In this document: piece after piece, positions 44,203 through 55,068 of the stretch | Numbering within the stretch: the first letter of the stretch is position 1 | Layout: each line of letters starts with the position of its first letter | NCBI RefSeq assembly: GCF_014237835.1 | Contig: NZ_JACJVI010000006.1 | Span: 109,993-173,992, forward strand | DNA from: Rhizobium sp. AQ_MP | GTDB taxonomy: Bacteria > Pseudomonadota > Alphaproteobacteria > Rhizobiales > Rhizobiaceae | Direction of reading: 5' to 3' | DNA length: 64,000 bases | Notes under the pieces: generated by a model | The model's input: only the letters and a program-made list of their open reading frames with translations | The model's database searches: none | Told to the model about the DNA's origin: nothing | Made by a program: the position numbers and the translations under genes

Positions 44203-45447
44203 TCAGTCGTGGAGTTTGTTCCCGACCGCTGCGATCCGCTTCAGGACAGCCACCTGCCGATCAGCCTGGGCGTCGAGGCTGTCGCTGTGGGCAGGAGGAA
44301 CGGTCACGACATGTGCGCCGGTTTTCACCGACGTGCGGTTCCGACCTTCTGCCTTGGCGGCGTATAGAGCGGCGTCGGCCTGCGCCATCATCGTCTCAAG
44401 ATTGGCCGTTGCCAGTGGCGCCACGGCAATCCCGACGCTGGTCGTGGCATGGATGCGCTGGGTCTCCGCATCGATTTCGCGCTCGGCAAAGGCCATGCGG
44501 ACCGTTTCCGCAAAGAGAGCCGCATCCTTTGGTTCATTGACGGCAAGCACCGCCGCGAATTCTTCGCCACCGGTTCGACCAAAGGCGGCCCGCTGGGGCA
44601 GATGCGCCTTGCAGGTTGCCGAGAATTCGAGGAGCACCCGATCGCCGACCTGATGCCCATGCCGATCGTTGACCTGCTTGAAGTGGTCGAGGTCGAAGAT
44701 GATCATGGCGATCGCGGACGAGGGCGCAGTACCGACGAGTTGCTCAAACGCGTCTGAAAAACCGCGCCGGTTGAGCGCCCCTGTCAGCGGATCGGCGCGT
44801 ACCAACGCCTGGAGCCTTTCCTCCGAGCGGTCCATCATCATCTTGGCAATCAGCGTCATAGCAGTGACGAAGGCAATGAGACCAACGATGCTGACGGCGA
44901 CGGCAAGGGTCATCTCGGTGAAGCTCCGCGGCATGATACGCGTTGCCATATAGGCGAAGACGAGGCAGGCGCCAGCCTGCAGGAACCAGACTGTTCCAAG
45001 CATGCGCCGGTATCGCCGCGTGGAGAAGGTCCCGGTGAGCGTGATCGCCGCCAGCGCCACCAGCCCGGCCGCTGCCGCAGTATTGTAGATTGCCATTCGG
45101 TAGCCGAGCTCTGCGGTGAGCATGGGCACGGCATTACCTCCAACCCAGATGGCGGCGGGCAGAGCCACATAGGCGGGAACTCTGCGTCCGTCGAAGGCGC
45201 AAAGCGCTTGCCCCCAGCATACGAAACCGAGAAGCGACAGCGTATTGCCGACATGAATGGAGATGACGGCAGGGATCTGGTCCCTCAGGCCGACCATGCC
45301 AAGCCCCACGGCTTGAAGCAAAAAGCCGAGGCCGAACCAGAGGAAATGGCGCTGGTCGCGGGCATGAAGCCATATGGCAAATAGCAAAATCGCCAGCGTT
45401 CCGGCCTGGATGACCCAGAGCAGAAACGCGGTCTTCACGTCGATCAC
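44203..45447 (-). CDS. membrane-bound diguanylate cyclase (GGDEF)
   Basis: About 414 residues from a GTG at 45447 (AGGAAC upstream); a TTG at 45471 is an alternative. About six to seven transmembrane helices fill residues 1-200. The GGDEF domain follows with DPLTGALNRRGF, IFDLDHFKQVNDRHGHQVGD and the active site RTGGEEF, so it should make cyclic di-GMP. The usual RxxD inhibitory site before the active loop reads LPQR, so product inhibition is probably absent. Cyclic di-GMP controls polysaccharide adhesins in Agrobacterium, which links it loosely to the 22-30 kb cluster. Confidence 0.9.
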   Translation of the reverse strand: MIDVKTAFLLWVIQAGTLAILLFAIWLHARDQRHFLWFGLGFLLQAVGLGMVGLRDQIPAVISIHVGNTLSLLGFVCWGQALCAFDGRRVPAYVALPAAIWVGGNAVPMLTAELGYRMAIYNTAAAAGLVALAAITLTGTFSTRRYRRMLGTVWFLQAGACLVFAYMATRIMPRSFTEMTLAVAVSIVGLIAFVTAMTLIAKMMMDRSEERLQALVRADPLTGALNRRGFSDAFEQLVGTAPSSAIAMIIFDLDHFKQVNDRHGHQVGDRVLLEFSATCKAHLPQRAAFGRTGGEEFAAVLAVNEPKDAALFAETVRMAFAEREIDAETQRIHATTSVGIAVAPLATANLETMMAQADAALYAAKAEGRNRTSVKTGAHVVTVPPAHSDSLDAQADRQVAVLKRIAAVGNKLHD

Positions 45448-45805
45448 GATCGGAGTTCCTGAAACAATCAAAAGTATATCGCCCGAACCATGGCGGAGAC
45501 TGGTTAACCAGTCCCTAGAATGTCGAGGCCATAAACCGCCATGGACCCGGCCGCAGCGAAAACCGATTACCGAAATTTCACCAAGTTAGCGTCATCTTGT
45601 GTGCGGAGTGGTGTCGCACGACGGCTCTCCTCAGGAAATGCCCGATTTTCCCGGGTTGACACGACTTACCGCGTGTTCCGACCATTAAGGATATCCCGTC
45701 CTCGTGTCTTGAATGTCTGGGTGCGGACACTCTATGTAGGGATTGACAGAGATTACGTGATTCCCGCCACCGGATGTGCCGGGGAGAGGCTTGAAAAGGA
45801 CCGAC
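45448..45805. other. gene-free stretch upstream of clpP
   Basis: 358 bases between divergent genes. It holds the clpP promoter region (see the heat-shock-like promoter at 45708) and the diguanylate cyclase promoter. No RNA gene or repeat is recognised. A short TTGACACGACTTACC segment near 45656 may be a second -35 region. Confidence 0.5.
45708..45737 (+). promoter_or_regulatory. candidate RpoH (heat shock) promoter of clpP
   Basis: A -35 element CTTGAA is followed after 17 bases by TCTATGT, close to the alphaproteobacterial sigma-32 consensus (CTTGAA, N17, CYTATNT). A transcript would start near 45745, about 60 bases before the clpP ATG. ClpP is a known heat-shock protein, which supports the call. 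Confidence 0.45.
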
Positions 45806-46441
45806 ATGAGAAATCCCGTTGATACCGCTCTCGCTCTGGTGCCGATGGTCGTCGAGCAGACCAATCGTGGCGAGCGCTCCTACGATATCTTCTCCCGACT
45901 GCTGAAGGAGCGGATCATCTTCCTGACGGGCCCGGTCGAAGACACCATGGCCTCGCTCGTCTGCGCCCAGCTTCTCTTCCTCGAAGCCGAAAACCCGAAG
46001 AAGGAAATCGCGCTCTACATCAATTCGCCCGGCGGCGTCGTCACCTCAGGCATGGCGATCTACGACACCATGCAGTTCATCCGCCCGGCCGTGTCGACGC
46101 TGTGCATCGGCCAAGCCGCGTCGATGGGTTCGCTGCTGCTCGCCGCCGGTGAGAAGGGCATGCGTTTTGCGACCCCGAACTCGCGGATCATGGTTCACCA
46201 GCCTTCCGGCGGCTTCCAGGGCCAGGCTTCCGATATCGAACGCCACGCTCGTGACATTATTAAGATGAAGCGTCGTCTGAACGAGGTTTACGTCAAGCAC
46301 ACGGGTCGCACCTATGAAGAGGTCGAAACCACGCTTGATCGCGACCACTTCATGGAATCCAGCGAAGCCAAGGACTGGGGTCTGATCGACCGTATCCTGA
46401 CCTCGCGTGCAGAAATCGAAGGTGCTGCACCTTCGGCATAA
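45806..46441 (+). CDS. clpP: ATP-dependent Clp protease proteolytic subunit
   Basis: 211 residues from ATG 45806. The serine peptidase core of ClpXP and ClpAP. Catalytic triad Ser106 (QAASMGS), His131 (MVHQPSGG) and Asp180 (LDRDHFM) is intact. The propeptide-like start is [13 protein letters not shown]. Located upstream of clpX (287 bases) and lon, the normal order. Rhizobia often carry several clpP copies; this is the one with clpX. Confidence 0.96.
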   Translation: MRNPVDTALALVPMVVEQTNRGERSYDIFSRLLKERIIFLTGPVEDTMASLVCAQLLFLEAENPKKEIALYINSPGGVVTSGMAIYDTMQFIRPAVSTLCIGQAASMGSLLLAAGEKGMRFATPNSRIMVHQPSGGFQGQASDIERHARDIIKMKRRLNEVYVKHTGRTYEEVETTLDRDHFMESSEAKDWGLIDRILTSRAEIEGAAPSA

Positions 46442-46728
46442 TGCACTGCCCCGCCCGGGGATGTTTGCCGGACACGGCAGACGTGATCTGAAGCGGGGTT
46501 TAATCTCGGCGCAAAAGCGCTAATAGTTAGATTAAGGCTATGTTGAATCTTTGTGACATAGTCTGCCGAGACTGAGAGTTTTCGTTGCCGCCGCTCCGAC
46601 ATGGGTCGGGTCGGCTAGTAGCTCCGGATCGGAAGAGGTTTCCACCAAAGGCGGCGGCGGAAACCGGACAGTGTGAGTGACCGCCCTGCCGTGACTGCGG
46701 TGGCGCGGCGTGCTGGAAGGATAAAGAC

Positions 46729-48006
46729 ATGAGCAAGGTCAGCGGAAGCAACGGCGGTGACTCCAAGAATACCCTTTATTGTTCCTTCTGCGGCAAGAGC
46801 CAGCACGAGGTCCGCAAGCTGATTGCCGGACCGACGGTGTTCATCTGCGATGAATGCGTCGAACTCTGCATGGACATCATCCGCGAAGAGAACAAATCTT
46901 CGATGGTCAAGTCCCGCGACGGCGTTCCCACGCCGCAGGACATCATCAAGATCCTCGACGAATACGTCATCGGCCAGAAGCAGGCGAAGAAGATCCTGTC
47001 GGTGGCCGTGCACAACCACTACAAGCGTCTGTCGCACGCCTCGAAGGGCGGCGACGTGGAACTGGCGAAGTCGAACATTATGCTTGTCGGCCCGACCGGC
47101 TGCGGCAAGACCTATCTTGCCCAGACGCTGGCCCGCATTATCGACGTCCCCTTCACCATGGCCGACGCCACGACGCTCACCGAAGCCGGTTATGTCGGTG
47201 AAGATGTCGAAAACATCATCCTGAAGCTGCTCCAGGCCGCCGATTATAACGTCGAGCGCGCCCAGCGCGGCATCGTCTACATCGACGAAGTCGACAAGAT
47301 CTCCCGCAAGTCGGACAACCCCTCGATCACCCGCGACGTGTCGGGCGAGGGCGTCCAGCAGGCACTGCTGAAGATCATGGAAGGCACGGTTGCATCTGTT
47401 CCGCCGCAGGGCGGCCGCAAGCACCCGCAGCAGGAATTCCTGCAGGTCGACACGACGAACATTCTGTTCATCTGCGGCGGTGCGTTTGCCGGCCTCGACA
47501 AGATCATCTCCGCCCGTGGCGAGAAGACCTCCATTGGCTTCGGTGCGACCGTCAAGGCGGAAGACGATCGTCGCGTCGGGGAAGTCCTGCGCGAACTGGA
47601 GCCGGAAGATCTGGTCAAGTTCGGTCTCATCCCGGAATTCATCGGTCGTCTGCCGGTTCTGGCAACGCTCGAAGACCTCGATGAGGATGCGCTGATCCAG
47701 ATCCTGTCGGAGCCGAAGAACGCGCTCGTCAAGCAGTATCAGCGCCTGTTCGAGATGGAAGACGTCGAGCTGACCTTCCACGAGGACGCCCTGCGCGAGA
47801 TTGCCCGCAAGGCGATCACCCGCAAGACCGGCGCGCGTGGTCTTCGCTCGATCATGGAAAAGATCCTGCTCGACACGATGTTCGAACTGCCGGAACTGGA
47901 AGGCGTTCGCGAAGTCGTCATTTCCGACGACGTCGTCAACGGCAATTCCCGCCCGCTCTACATCTATGCCGACCGTCAGGAAGAGAAGGCCAACGCCTCC
48001 GCCTGA
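46729..48006 (+). CDS. clpX: ATP-dependent Clp protease ATP-binding subunit ClpX
   Basis: 425 residues. AAA+ unfoldase that feeds substrates to ClpP. N-terminal zinc-binding domain with Cys18, Cys21, Cys40 and Cys43. Walker [13 protein letters not shown] near residue 120, Walker [12 protein letters not shown], the pore loop GYVGEDVE and the ClpP-contact IGF loop (SIGFGAT) are all present. Essential cell-cycle protease partner in alphaproteobacteria. Confidence 0.97.
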   Translation: MSKVSGSNGGDSKNTLYCSFCGKSQHEVRKLIAGPTVFICDECVELCMDIIREENKSSMVKSRDGVPTPQDIIKILDEYVIGQKQAKKILSVAVHNHYKRLSHASKGGDVELAKSNIMLVGPTGCGKTYLAQTLARIIDVPFTMADATTLTEAGYVGEDVENIILKLLQAADYNVERAQRGIVYIDEVDKISRKSDNPSITRDVSGEGVQQALLKIMEGTVASVPPQGGRKHPQQEFLQVDTTNILFICGGAFAGLDKIISARGEKTSIGFGATVKAEDDRRVGEVLRELEPEDLVKFGLIPEFIGRLPVLATLEDLDEDALIQILSEPKNALVKQYQRLFEMEDVELTFHEDALREIARKAITRKTGARGLRSIMEKILLDTMFELPELEGVREVVISDDVVNGNSRPLYIYADRQEEKANASA

Positions 48007-48027
48007 TGACGGCGATCTGCCAAGGAC

Positions 48028-48062
48028 AAAAGAGCTCGCCTTCGGCGGGCTCTTTTCGTTTG
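48028..48062 (+). terminator. terminator of clpX
   Basis: 13-bp stem AAAAGAGCTCGCC / GGCGGGCTCTTTT with one wobble and a three-base TTC loop, 22 bases after the clpX stop. The following TTTTCGTTT supplies the U-rich tail. Confidence 0.85.
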
Positions 48063-48463
48063 AGCGGCAGTCTGTTCGGCTGGTTTGGAATTTTCCGGGC
48101 CTAAGCCCGATTTTGCTGTAAACCGCTGTTGTCAGCGGCCCGGATTGGGCTAGAAATAGGGACGGTATGAACGCCTGTGTGTTGCGTTGCTCTTGCCGCT
48201 TAGCCTGTGTCCCCGATCCCCATGCGAACGACCAGCGCCAGCCTGGCGACGAAGTGACGCGCATGGTTCGCATCAGGTCCGGAAGCTAGTGGTAAAACCG
48301 GCAAGATTTGTCATGCTGGCGTCACAGATTCGGCGCCCCGCAGGGCGGCAGGCTTGAATTGGCGAGTTCGCCACTCCACTTGTTGGAGGAGCAAGAAATA
48401 TGCCTGACGCCTCTTCTGGGTCGGCATGGTGTCCCGGTTTCGGGACGTTGGAAAGGAAGTGAA
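48063..48463. other. gene-free leader region upstream of lon
   Basis: About 400 bases with no convincing gene. A perfect palindrome TGGCGA-GT-TCGCCA at about 48359-48372 lies 90 bases before the lon ATG. I looked for a ROSE-type RNA thermometer and a sigma-32 promoter and could not make a firm case for either. The ribosome binding site AAGGAAG (48453-48459) precedes lon. Confidence 0.5.
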
Positions 48464-50881
<2,418 letters not shown>

Positions 50882-50924
50882 GGCAGTTTTGCCATAAGTG
50901 GGCCACAAAGCTCCAAAACCGACG

Positions 50925-50954
50925 AAAAGGCTGGCAGATTTGCCAGCCTTTTTT
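50925..50954 (+). terminator. terminator of lon
   Basis: 12-bp stem AAAAGGCTGGCA / TGCCAGCCTTTT with GATT loop and T-tract, 44 bases after the lon stop. Confidence 0.9.
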
Positions 50955-51087
50955 GTGAAAAGTCCCTCAAACGGCTTGTTTTCCGGGCCTTTCGGGTGCT
51001 TTTGAGTTGCGAAGGGCAGAAGCAATCGTATTCTCCGCCCGACTTGAACTTTTGAGTCGTTTCATACCAATCAGAAAGGGTGGAAAC

Positions 51088-51363
51088 ATGAACAAGAACG
51101 AACTCGTATCCGCGGTCGCCGAGAAGGCTGGCCTGACCAAGGCTGACGCGGCCTCTGCCGTCGACGCCGTTTTTGAAACGGTTCAGGCTGAACTGAAGAA
51201 CGGCGGCGACGTTCGCCTCGCCGGCTTCGGCGCCTTCACCGTCGCCCGTCGCGAAGCCTCCAAGGGCCGCAACCCGTCCACCGGCGCTGAAGTCGATATC
51301 CCGGCTCGCAACGTTCCGAAGTTCACGGCCGGCAAGGGCCTGAAGGACGCTGTCAACAGCTGA
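51088..51363 (+). CDS. hup: DNA-binding protein HU
   Basis: 91 residues from ATG 51088 (MNKNELVSAVAEKAGL), with AAGGGTGGA upstream. Nucleoid-associated DNA-bending dimer. The arm GRNPSTGAEVDIPARNVPKF and end GKGLKDAVN are typical HU. The lon-hup order is conserved in proteobacteria. Confidence 0.97.
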   Translation: MNKNELVSAVAEKAGLTKADAASAVDAVFETVQAELKNGGDVRLAGFGAFTVARREASKGRNPSTGAEVDIPARNVPKFTAGKGLKDAVNS

Positions 51364-51417
51364 TCCGTCGTGACCGTCGCCACCCTGCGGTGCCGATGGT
51401 CAGCTGACACCCTGGTT

Positions 51418-51447
51418 AGCCCGGCCTGAGTGCCGGGCTTTCTTTTT
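51418..51447 (+). terminator. terminator of hup
   Basis: 8-bp stem AGCCCGGC / GCCGGGCT with CTGAGT loop and TTCTTTTT tail, 54 bases after the stop. Confidence 0.85.
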
Positions 51448-51471
51448 GCGCGTCTTGCGTCACAGCAGGAG

Positions 51472-51489
51472 CTGTCATATTTCTGTGAG
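51472..51489. promoter_or_regulatory. weak Pho-box-like repeat upstream of the FMN riboswitch
   Basis: CTGTCAT-ATTT-CTGTGAG: the first half is an exact Pho half-site, the second matches at 5 of 7 positions, with the right 11-base period. It lies 20 bases upstream of the riboswitch aptamer, close to where the promoter must be. Could be chance. Confidence 0.3.
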
Positions 51490-51509
51490 GCCGGATTGTC
51501 CGGCATTCG

Positions 51510-51654
51510 TTCTCAGGGCGGGGTGAAACTCCCCACCGGCGGTAAGGAGGAAACTCCAAGCCCGCGAGCGCCTGGCCTTCCTGAAGGGGAGGGGCAGGGT
51601 CAGCAGATCCGGTGTGATTCCGGAGCCGACGGTTAAAGTCCGGATGAAAGAGAA
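51510..51654 (+). promoter_or_regulatory. FMN riboswitch (RFN element)
   Basis: All conserved RFN segments occur in order: TCTCAGGGCGGGGTGAAA, then CTCCCCACCGGCGGTAA, AGCCCGCGAGCGCC, a long variable arm, CAGCAGATCCGGTG, GATTCCGGAGCCGACGG, and TTAAAGTCCGGATGAAAG closing with GAGAA, which pairs with the opening TTCTC. It senses FMN and shuts off the downstream gene. A hairpin CCGTGCCC / GGGTTCGG followed by TTTTCGTT at 51716-51743 could be the terminator of the expression platform (inference). Confidence 0.95.
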
Positions 51655-51793
51655 TGAGGTCAGGTAGCGCTCCCGTCCGTGTCATGCGGATGACCGGGGG
51701 TGCTGCTGCGCAGGTCCGTGCCCGTCCGGGTTCGGTTTTCGTTGTCCTCATCTGTCCTGGTTTGTGTTGGTCCTTGGGAAAAGGAAACAGGAC

Positions 51794-52696
51794 ATGAATC
51801 AGAGCTCCGTATCGCTCTTGAGTTCCCGGGCCGTTGTCGGCGCCGGTTTCATGGTGTTGGCAGGTGTTGCCTTCGCCGCACTCAACGTCGTTACCCAGTG
51901 GCTCGCCATGACGCTCGGCTTTCCGCCGGCTTCGACTGCCTTCTGGCAATATGGCTTCGCCCTCGTCCTCTCGCTGCCGCTGCTCTTCCGGCTGGGCCTG
52001 AAGGCGATGAAGACGGCCTATCCAGTCCGTCACATTCTTCGCGTCTTGCTCGCTGCCTTTGGTGTGCAGGCCTGGGTGATGGGGCTTGCAACCGTGCCCA
52101 TCTGGCAGGCGATTGCGCTTGTCATGACCTCGCCTTTCTTCATCATCATCGGCGCACGTCTCTTCCTCGGCGAGACTGTCGGTCGTGACCGATGGCTCGC
52201 CACGCTGATCGGCTTCATCGGCGCGATGATCATCCTGCAGCCCTGGTCCGACAGCTTCACGCTGGCGGCCCTGCTGCCGGTGCTGTCGGCGCTGCTCTGG
52301 GGAGGTTCCTCGCTGATCATGAAGAACCTCACCCACTATGAAGCACCGGAGACCGTCACCGTCTGGCTGCTGGTGCTGCTGACACCGATCAACTTCGGCC
52401 TTGCCGCAGCCTCGGGCTTTGCCGTGCCCGAAGGTCTGGCGCTCTGGCTGCTTCTCGCCGCAGGTCTGTTGACAGCGATCGGCCAGTATCTGCTGACGCT
52501 CGCCTACAACGCTGCCGATGCGGCCTATGTGCAGCCCTTTGACGATCTCAAGCTGCCGCTCAACGTCTTTGCCGGCTGGCTGGTCTTCGGTTATGCCCCG
52601 AGCGGTTACCTCTGGCTCGGCGCGCTGCTGATCCTGGGTGCTTCGCTCTTCCTGATGCTGCGCGAAGCGGGGAAGGAAGCCTCACCGGCTTCCTGA
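51794..52696 (+). CDS. ribN: RibN-type riboflavin importer (EamA/DMT superfamily)
   Basis: 300 residues from ATG 51794, preceded by AAGGAAACAGGA. Ten transmembrane helices in two EamA repeats. Together with the FMN riboswitch directly upstream, this fits RibN, the riboflavin uptake protein described in rhizobia and vibrios. In general EamA proteins export metabolites; the riboswitch is the deciding evidence. It would let the cell use external riboflavin when FMN is low. Confidence 0.88.
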   Translation: MNQSSVSLLSSRAVVGAGFMVLAGVAFAALNVVTQWLAMTLGFPPASTAFWQYGFALVLSLPLLFRLGLKAMKTAYPVRHILRVLLAAFGVQAWVMGLATVPIWQAIALVMTSPFFIIIGARLFLGETVGRDRWLATLIGFIGAMIILQPWSDSFTLAALLPVLSALLWGGSSLIMKNLTHYEAPETVTVWLLVLLTPINFGLAAASGFAVPEGLALWLLLAAGLLTAIGQYLLTLAYNAADAAYVQPFDDLKLPLNVFAGWLVFGYAPSGYLWLGALLILGASLFLMLREAGKEASPAS

Positions 52697-52724
52697 TCGG
52701 ATGAATCGTCGGATCGACATCCAA

Positions 52725-52753
52725 CTGTCATCCGACTGTCACCGGACTGCCCC
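52725..52753. promoter_or_regulatory. Pho box with three 11-base-spaced half-sites
   Basis: CTGTCAT-CCGA-CTGTCAC is a near-perfect PhoB site (consensus CTGTCAT-N4-CTGTCAT). A third, weaker half-site CTGCCCC follows after CGGA, keeping the 11-base period. It ends 41 bases upstream of the secreted esterase/phytase-like gene, fitting activation under phosphate starvation. Confidence 0.8.
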
Positions 52754-52794
52754 AAAAACCTCCTGTTCCATTTCTGGATACTGGAGGTTTCCCG

Positions 52795-54993
52795 ATGACC
52801 CATGGTCTCTCCCGCGTCGCCCTGACGGCGGCGCTCTTTGCATCCGTGGCCCTGCCGGCCTCGGCAGGACAGGTTTTCAACCGCATCGCCACATTCCCCG
52901 TCGCCGCAAACCTGCCGGCTGACAAGGACAAGCTGACAACCACCTCGGCCGAAATCGTCACCGCCTCGGAAGACGGCAATACGCTGATCTATTCCGACAG
53001 CCCGCTCGGCGGTATCGGCTTCATCGACATCACCGACGCCAAGGCTCCGAAGGCTGCCGGCGCGCTGATGATGGACGGCGAGCCCACTTCGGTGGCGGTC
53101 GCCGGACCCAAGGTCCTGGTCGGCGTCAACACGTCGGAAAGCAAGGACAAGCCCTCGGGCAAGCTCGCCGTCGTCGACATCGCCTCCAAGGCGATCGACG
53201 CGACCTGCGACATCGGCGGCCAGCCTGATTCCGTTGCCGTGGCCAAGGATGGCTCTTTCGTCGCGATCGCGATCGAAAACGAGCGTGACGAGGACGTCAA
53301 TGACGGGGCCCTGCCGCAGATGCCGGCCGGCGACCTCGTGATCGTTTCGCTGAAGGATGGCACTGCCGATTGCGGCTCGATCAAGCGCGTTGCTCTGACT
53401 GGTCTCGCAGACGTCGCCCCGGAGGATCCGGAGCCGGAATTCGTCGCGATCAACAGCCTCGGCGAAATCGCCGTCACGCTGCAGGAAAACAACCATATCG
53501 CCATCGTCGACGGCAAGACCGGCGAGGTGAAGGCCCACTTCTCGGCCGGCACCGTCGATCTCACGGGCATTGATACCAAGTCCGACGGCGCTCTGAAGTT
53601 TACCGGAACCAAGGAAGGCGTTCCGCGCGAGCCGGATGCCGTGAAATGGCTCGGCGACGATCGCCTCGTCGTTGCCAATGAAGGCGACTGGAACGGTGGC
53701 TCGCGCAGCTTCACCATCTTCGACAAGACCGGCAAGGTGGCCTACGAATCGGGCGCCTCGCTGGAAATGGCGATCGCACAGATCGGCCATTTCCCGGACA
53801 AGCGTGCCCGCTCCAAGGGCATCGAGCCGGAAGGTCTGGAAGCCGCAACCTTCGGCGAGCAGAACTATTTCTTCGTGCTGTCCGAGCGTTCCTCGATCGT
53901 CGGTGTTTACAAGGATACCGGTGCCGAGCCTGAGCTGACCCAGCTTCTCCCGTCGGGTGTCTCGCCGGAAGGCGCGGTCGCGATCCCCTCACGCAACCTG
54001 CTGGTTACCGCCAACGAAGTCGATCTCGGCGAAGATGGCGGTCCACGCTCGCATGTCATGCTCTACGAACTGGCAGAAGGCACGCCGGCCTATCCGATGA
54101 TCCAGTCGGCCGTGGTCGATGGCGCGCCGATCGGCTGGGGTGCTCTGTCGGGCCTCGTCGGCGACGCCGAAAAGGCAGGAACGCTCTATGCCGTCAATGA
54201 CAGCTTCTACGGCATGCAGCCCTCGATCTTCACGATCGATGCGACGCAGAAGCCGGCCGCCATCACGTCGGCTCTGCCGATCACCCGTGCCGGTGCAGCG
54301 GCCCAGAAGCTCGATATCGAAGGCATCACGCTTGATGGCGAAGGCGGCTTCTGGCTGGCCTCTGAAGGCGATCCGGCAAAGCTCGTCGGCCATGGCCTCT
54401 TCCACGTCGATGCCAAGGGCGAGATCAAGGCCGAAGTCGGCTTGCCCGTTGAGCTTCTGGCGGGCCAGACGCGCTTCGGTCTCGAAGGCATCACCTCCGT
54501 CGGCACGGGTGATGAGATGACGCTCTGGATGGCCGTGCAGCGCGAATGGGGTGACGATGAGAAGGGCACGGTCAAGCTCGTCTCCTACAACCCGAAGTCC
54601 AAGGAATGGGGCGCCGTGCGCTATCCGCTGGAAAAGGCCGGTGATGGCTGGATTGGCCTCTCGGAAATCACCGCCCACGGTGACCATGTCTATATCGTCG
54701 AGCGCGACAACCAGATCGGTGACAACGCCAAGCTCAAGAAGCTTTACCGCGTCGCCATCGCCGATCTGAAACCTGCCAAGCTCGGGGAAGCCCTGCCGAC
54801 CGTCGTCAAGGAAGAAGTCCACGACTTCATCCCGAACCTGAAGGCCGCCACCAATGGCTATGTCGTCGACAAGCTCGAAGGCTTCGCCTTCGACGCCTCT
54901 GGCAAGGCTTTCGCCGTGACCGACAATGACGGCGTGGATGATTCGTCCGGTGAGACCCTGTTCTGGGAAGTGAACCTGCAGGGCACCAACTGA
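52795..54993 (+). CDS. secreted esterase-like activity of phytase family protein
   Basis: 732 residues with a Sec signal (SRVALTAALFASVALPASAG-Q). The N-terminal two thirds form a beta-propeller of choice-of-anchor/alkaline-phosphatase-like type (repeats such as VAVAGPKVLVGVNTSES, DSVAVAKDGSFVAIAIENERDED, PDAVKWLGDDRLVVANEGDWNGG), and the C-terminal third matches the phytase-like esterase domain (LDIEGITLDGEGGFWLASEG, KLEGFAFDASG, VTDNDGVDDSSGE). It is probably periplasmic or secreted and releases phosphate or esters. GGAGG lies 8 bases before the ATG. A Pho box lies upstream and a perfect terminator downstream. Confidence 0.88.
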   Translation: MTHGLSRVALTAALFASVALPASAGQVFNRIATFPVAANLPADKDKLTTTSAEIVTASEDGNTLIYSDSPLGGIGFIDITDAKAPKAAGALMMDGEPTSVAVAGPKVLVGVNTSESKDKPSGKLAVVDIASKAIDATCDIGGQPDSVAVAKDGSFVAIAIENERDEDVNDGALPQMPAGDLVIVSLKDGTADCGSIKRVALTGLADVAPEDPEPEFVAINSLGEIAVTLQENNHIAIVDGKTGEVKAHFSAGTVDLTGIDTKSDGALKFTGTKEGVPREPDAVKWLGDDRLVVANEGDWNGGSRSFTIFDKTGKVAYESGASLEMAIAQIGHFPDKRARSKGIEPEGLEAATFGEQNYFFVLSERSSIVGVYKDTGAEPELTQLLPSGVSPEGAVAIPSRNLLVTANEVDLGEDGGPRSHVMLYELAEGTPAYPMIQSAVVDGAPIGWGALSGLVGDAEKAGTLYAVNDSFYGMQPSIFTIDATQKPAAITSALPITRAGAAAQKLDIEGITLDGEGGFWLASEGDPAKLVGHGLFHVDAKGEIKAEVGLPVELLAGQTRFGLEGITSVGTGDEMTLWMAVQREWGDDEKGTVKLVSYNPKSKEWGAVRYPLEKAGDGWIGLSEITAHGDHVYIVERDNQIGDNAKLKKLYRVAIADLKPAKLGEALPTVVKEEVHDFIPNLKAATNGYVVDKLEGFAFDASGKAFAVTDNDGVDDSSGETLFWEVNLQGTN

Positions 54994-55016
54994 TCGACAG
55001 ATCCTCGTTCTGAAAC

Positions 55017-55052
55017 AGAAGAGGCCGGGTGATCGCTCACCCGGCCTCTTCT
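55017..55052 (+). terminator. terminator between esterase and aldo/keto reductase genes
   Basis: Perfect 16-bp stem AGAAGAGGCCGGGTGA / TCACCCGGCCTCTTCT with TCGC loop. Located between two convergent genes and symmetrical, so likely bidirectional. Confidence 0.9.
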
Positions 55053-55068
55053 CTGAACCCTTTCGCGT

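Noticed and set aside
42936..44540. A 534-codon plus-strand frame across the P450 gene
   Set aside because: The minus strand encodes a complete cytochrome P450 with heme and ExxR motifs, so this is a shadow frame.
48063..48463. ROSE-type RNA thermometer before lon
   Set aside because: No U[U/C]GCU anti-Shine-Dalgarno stem facing the AAGGAAG site could be drawn convincingly.
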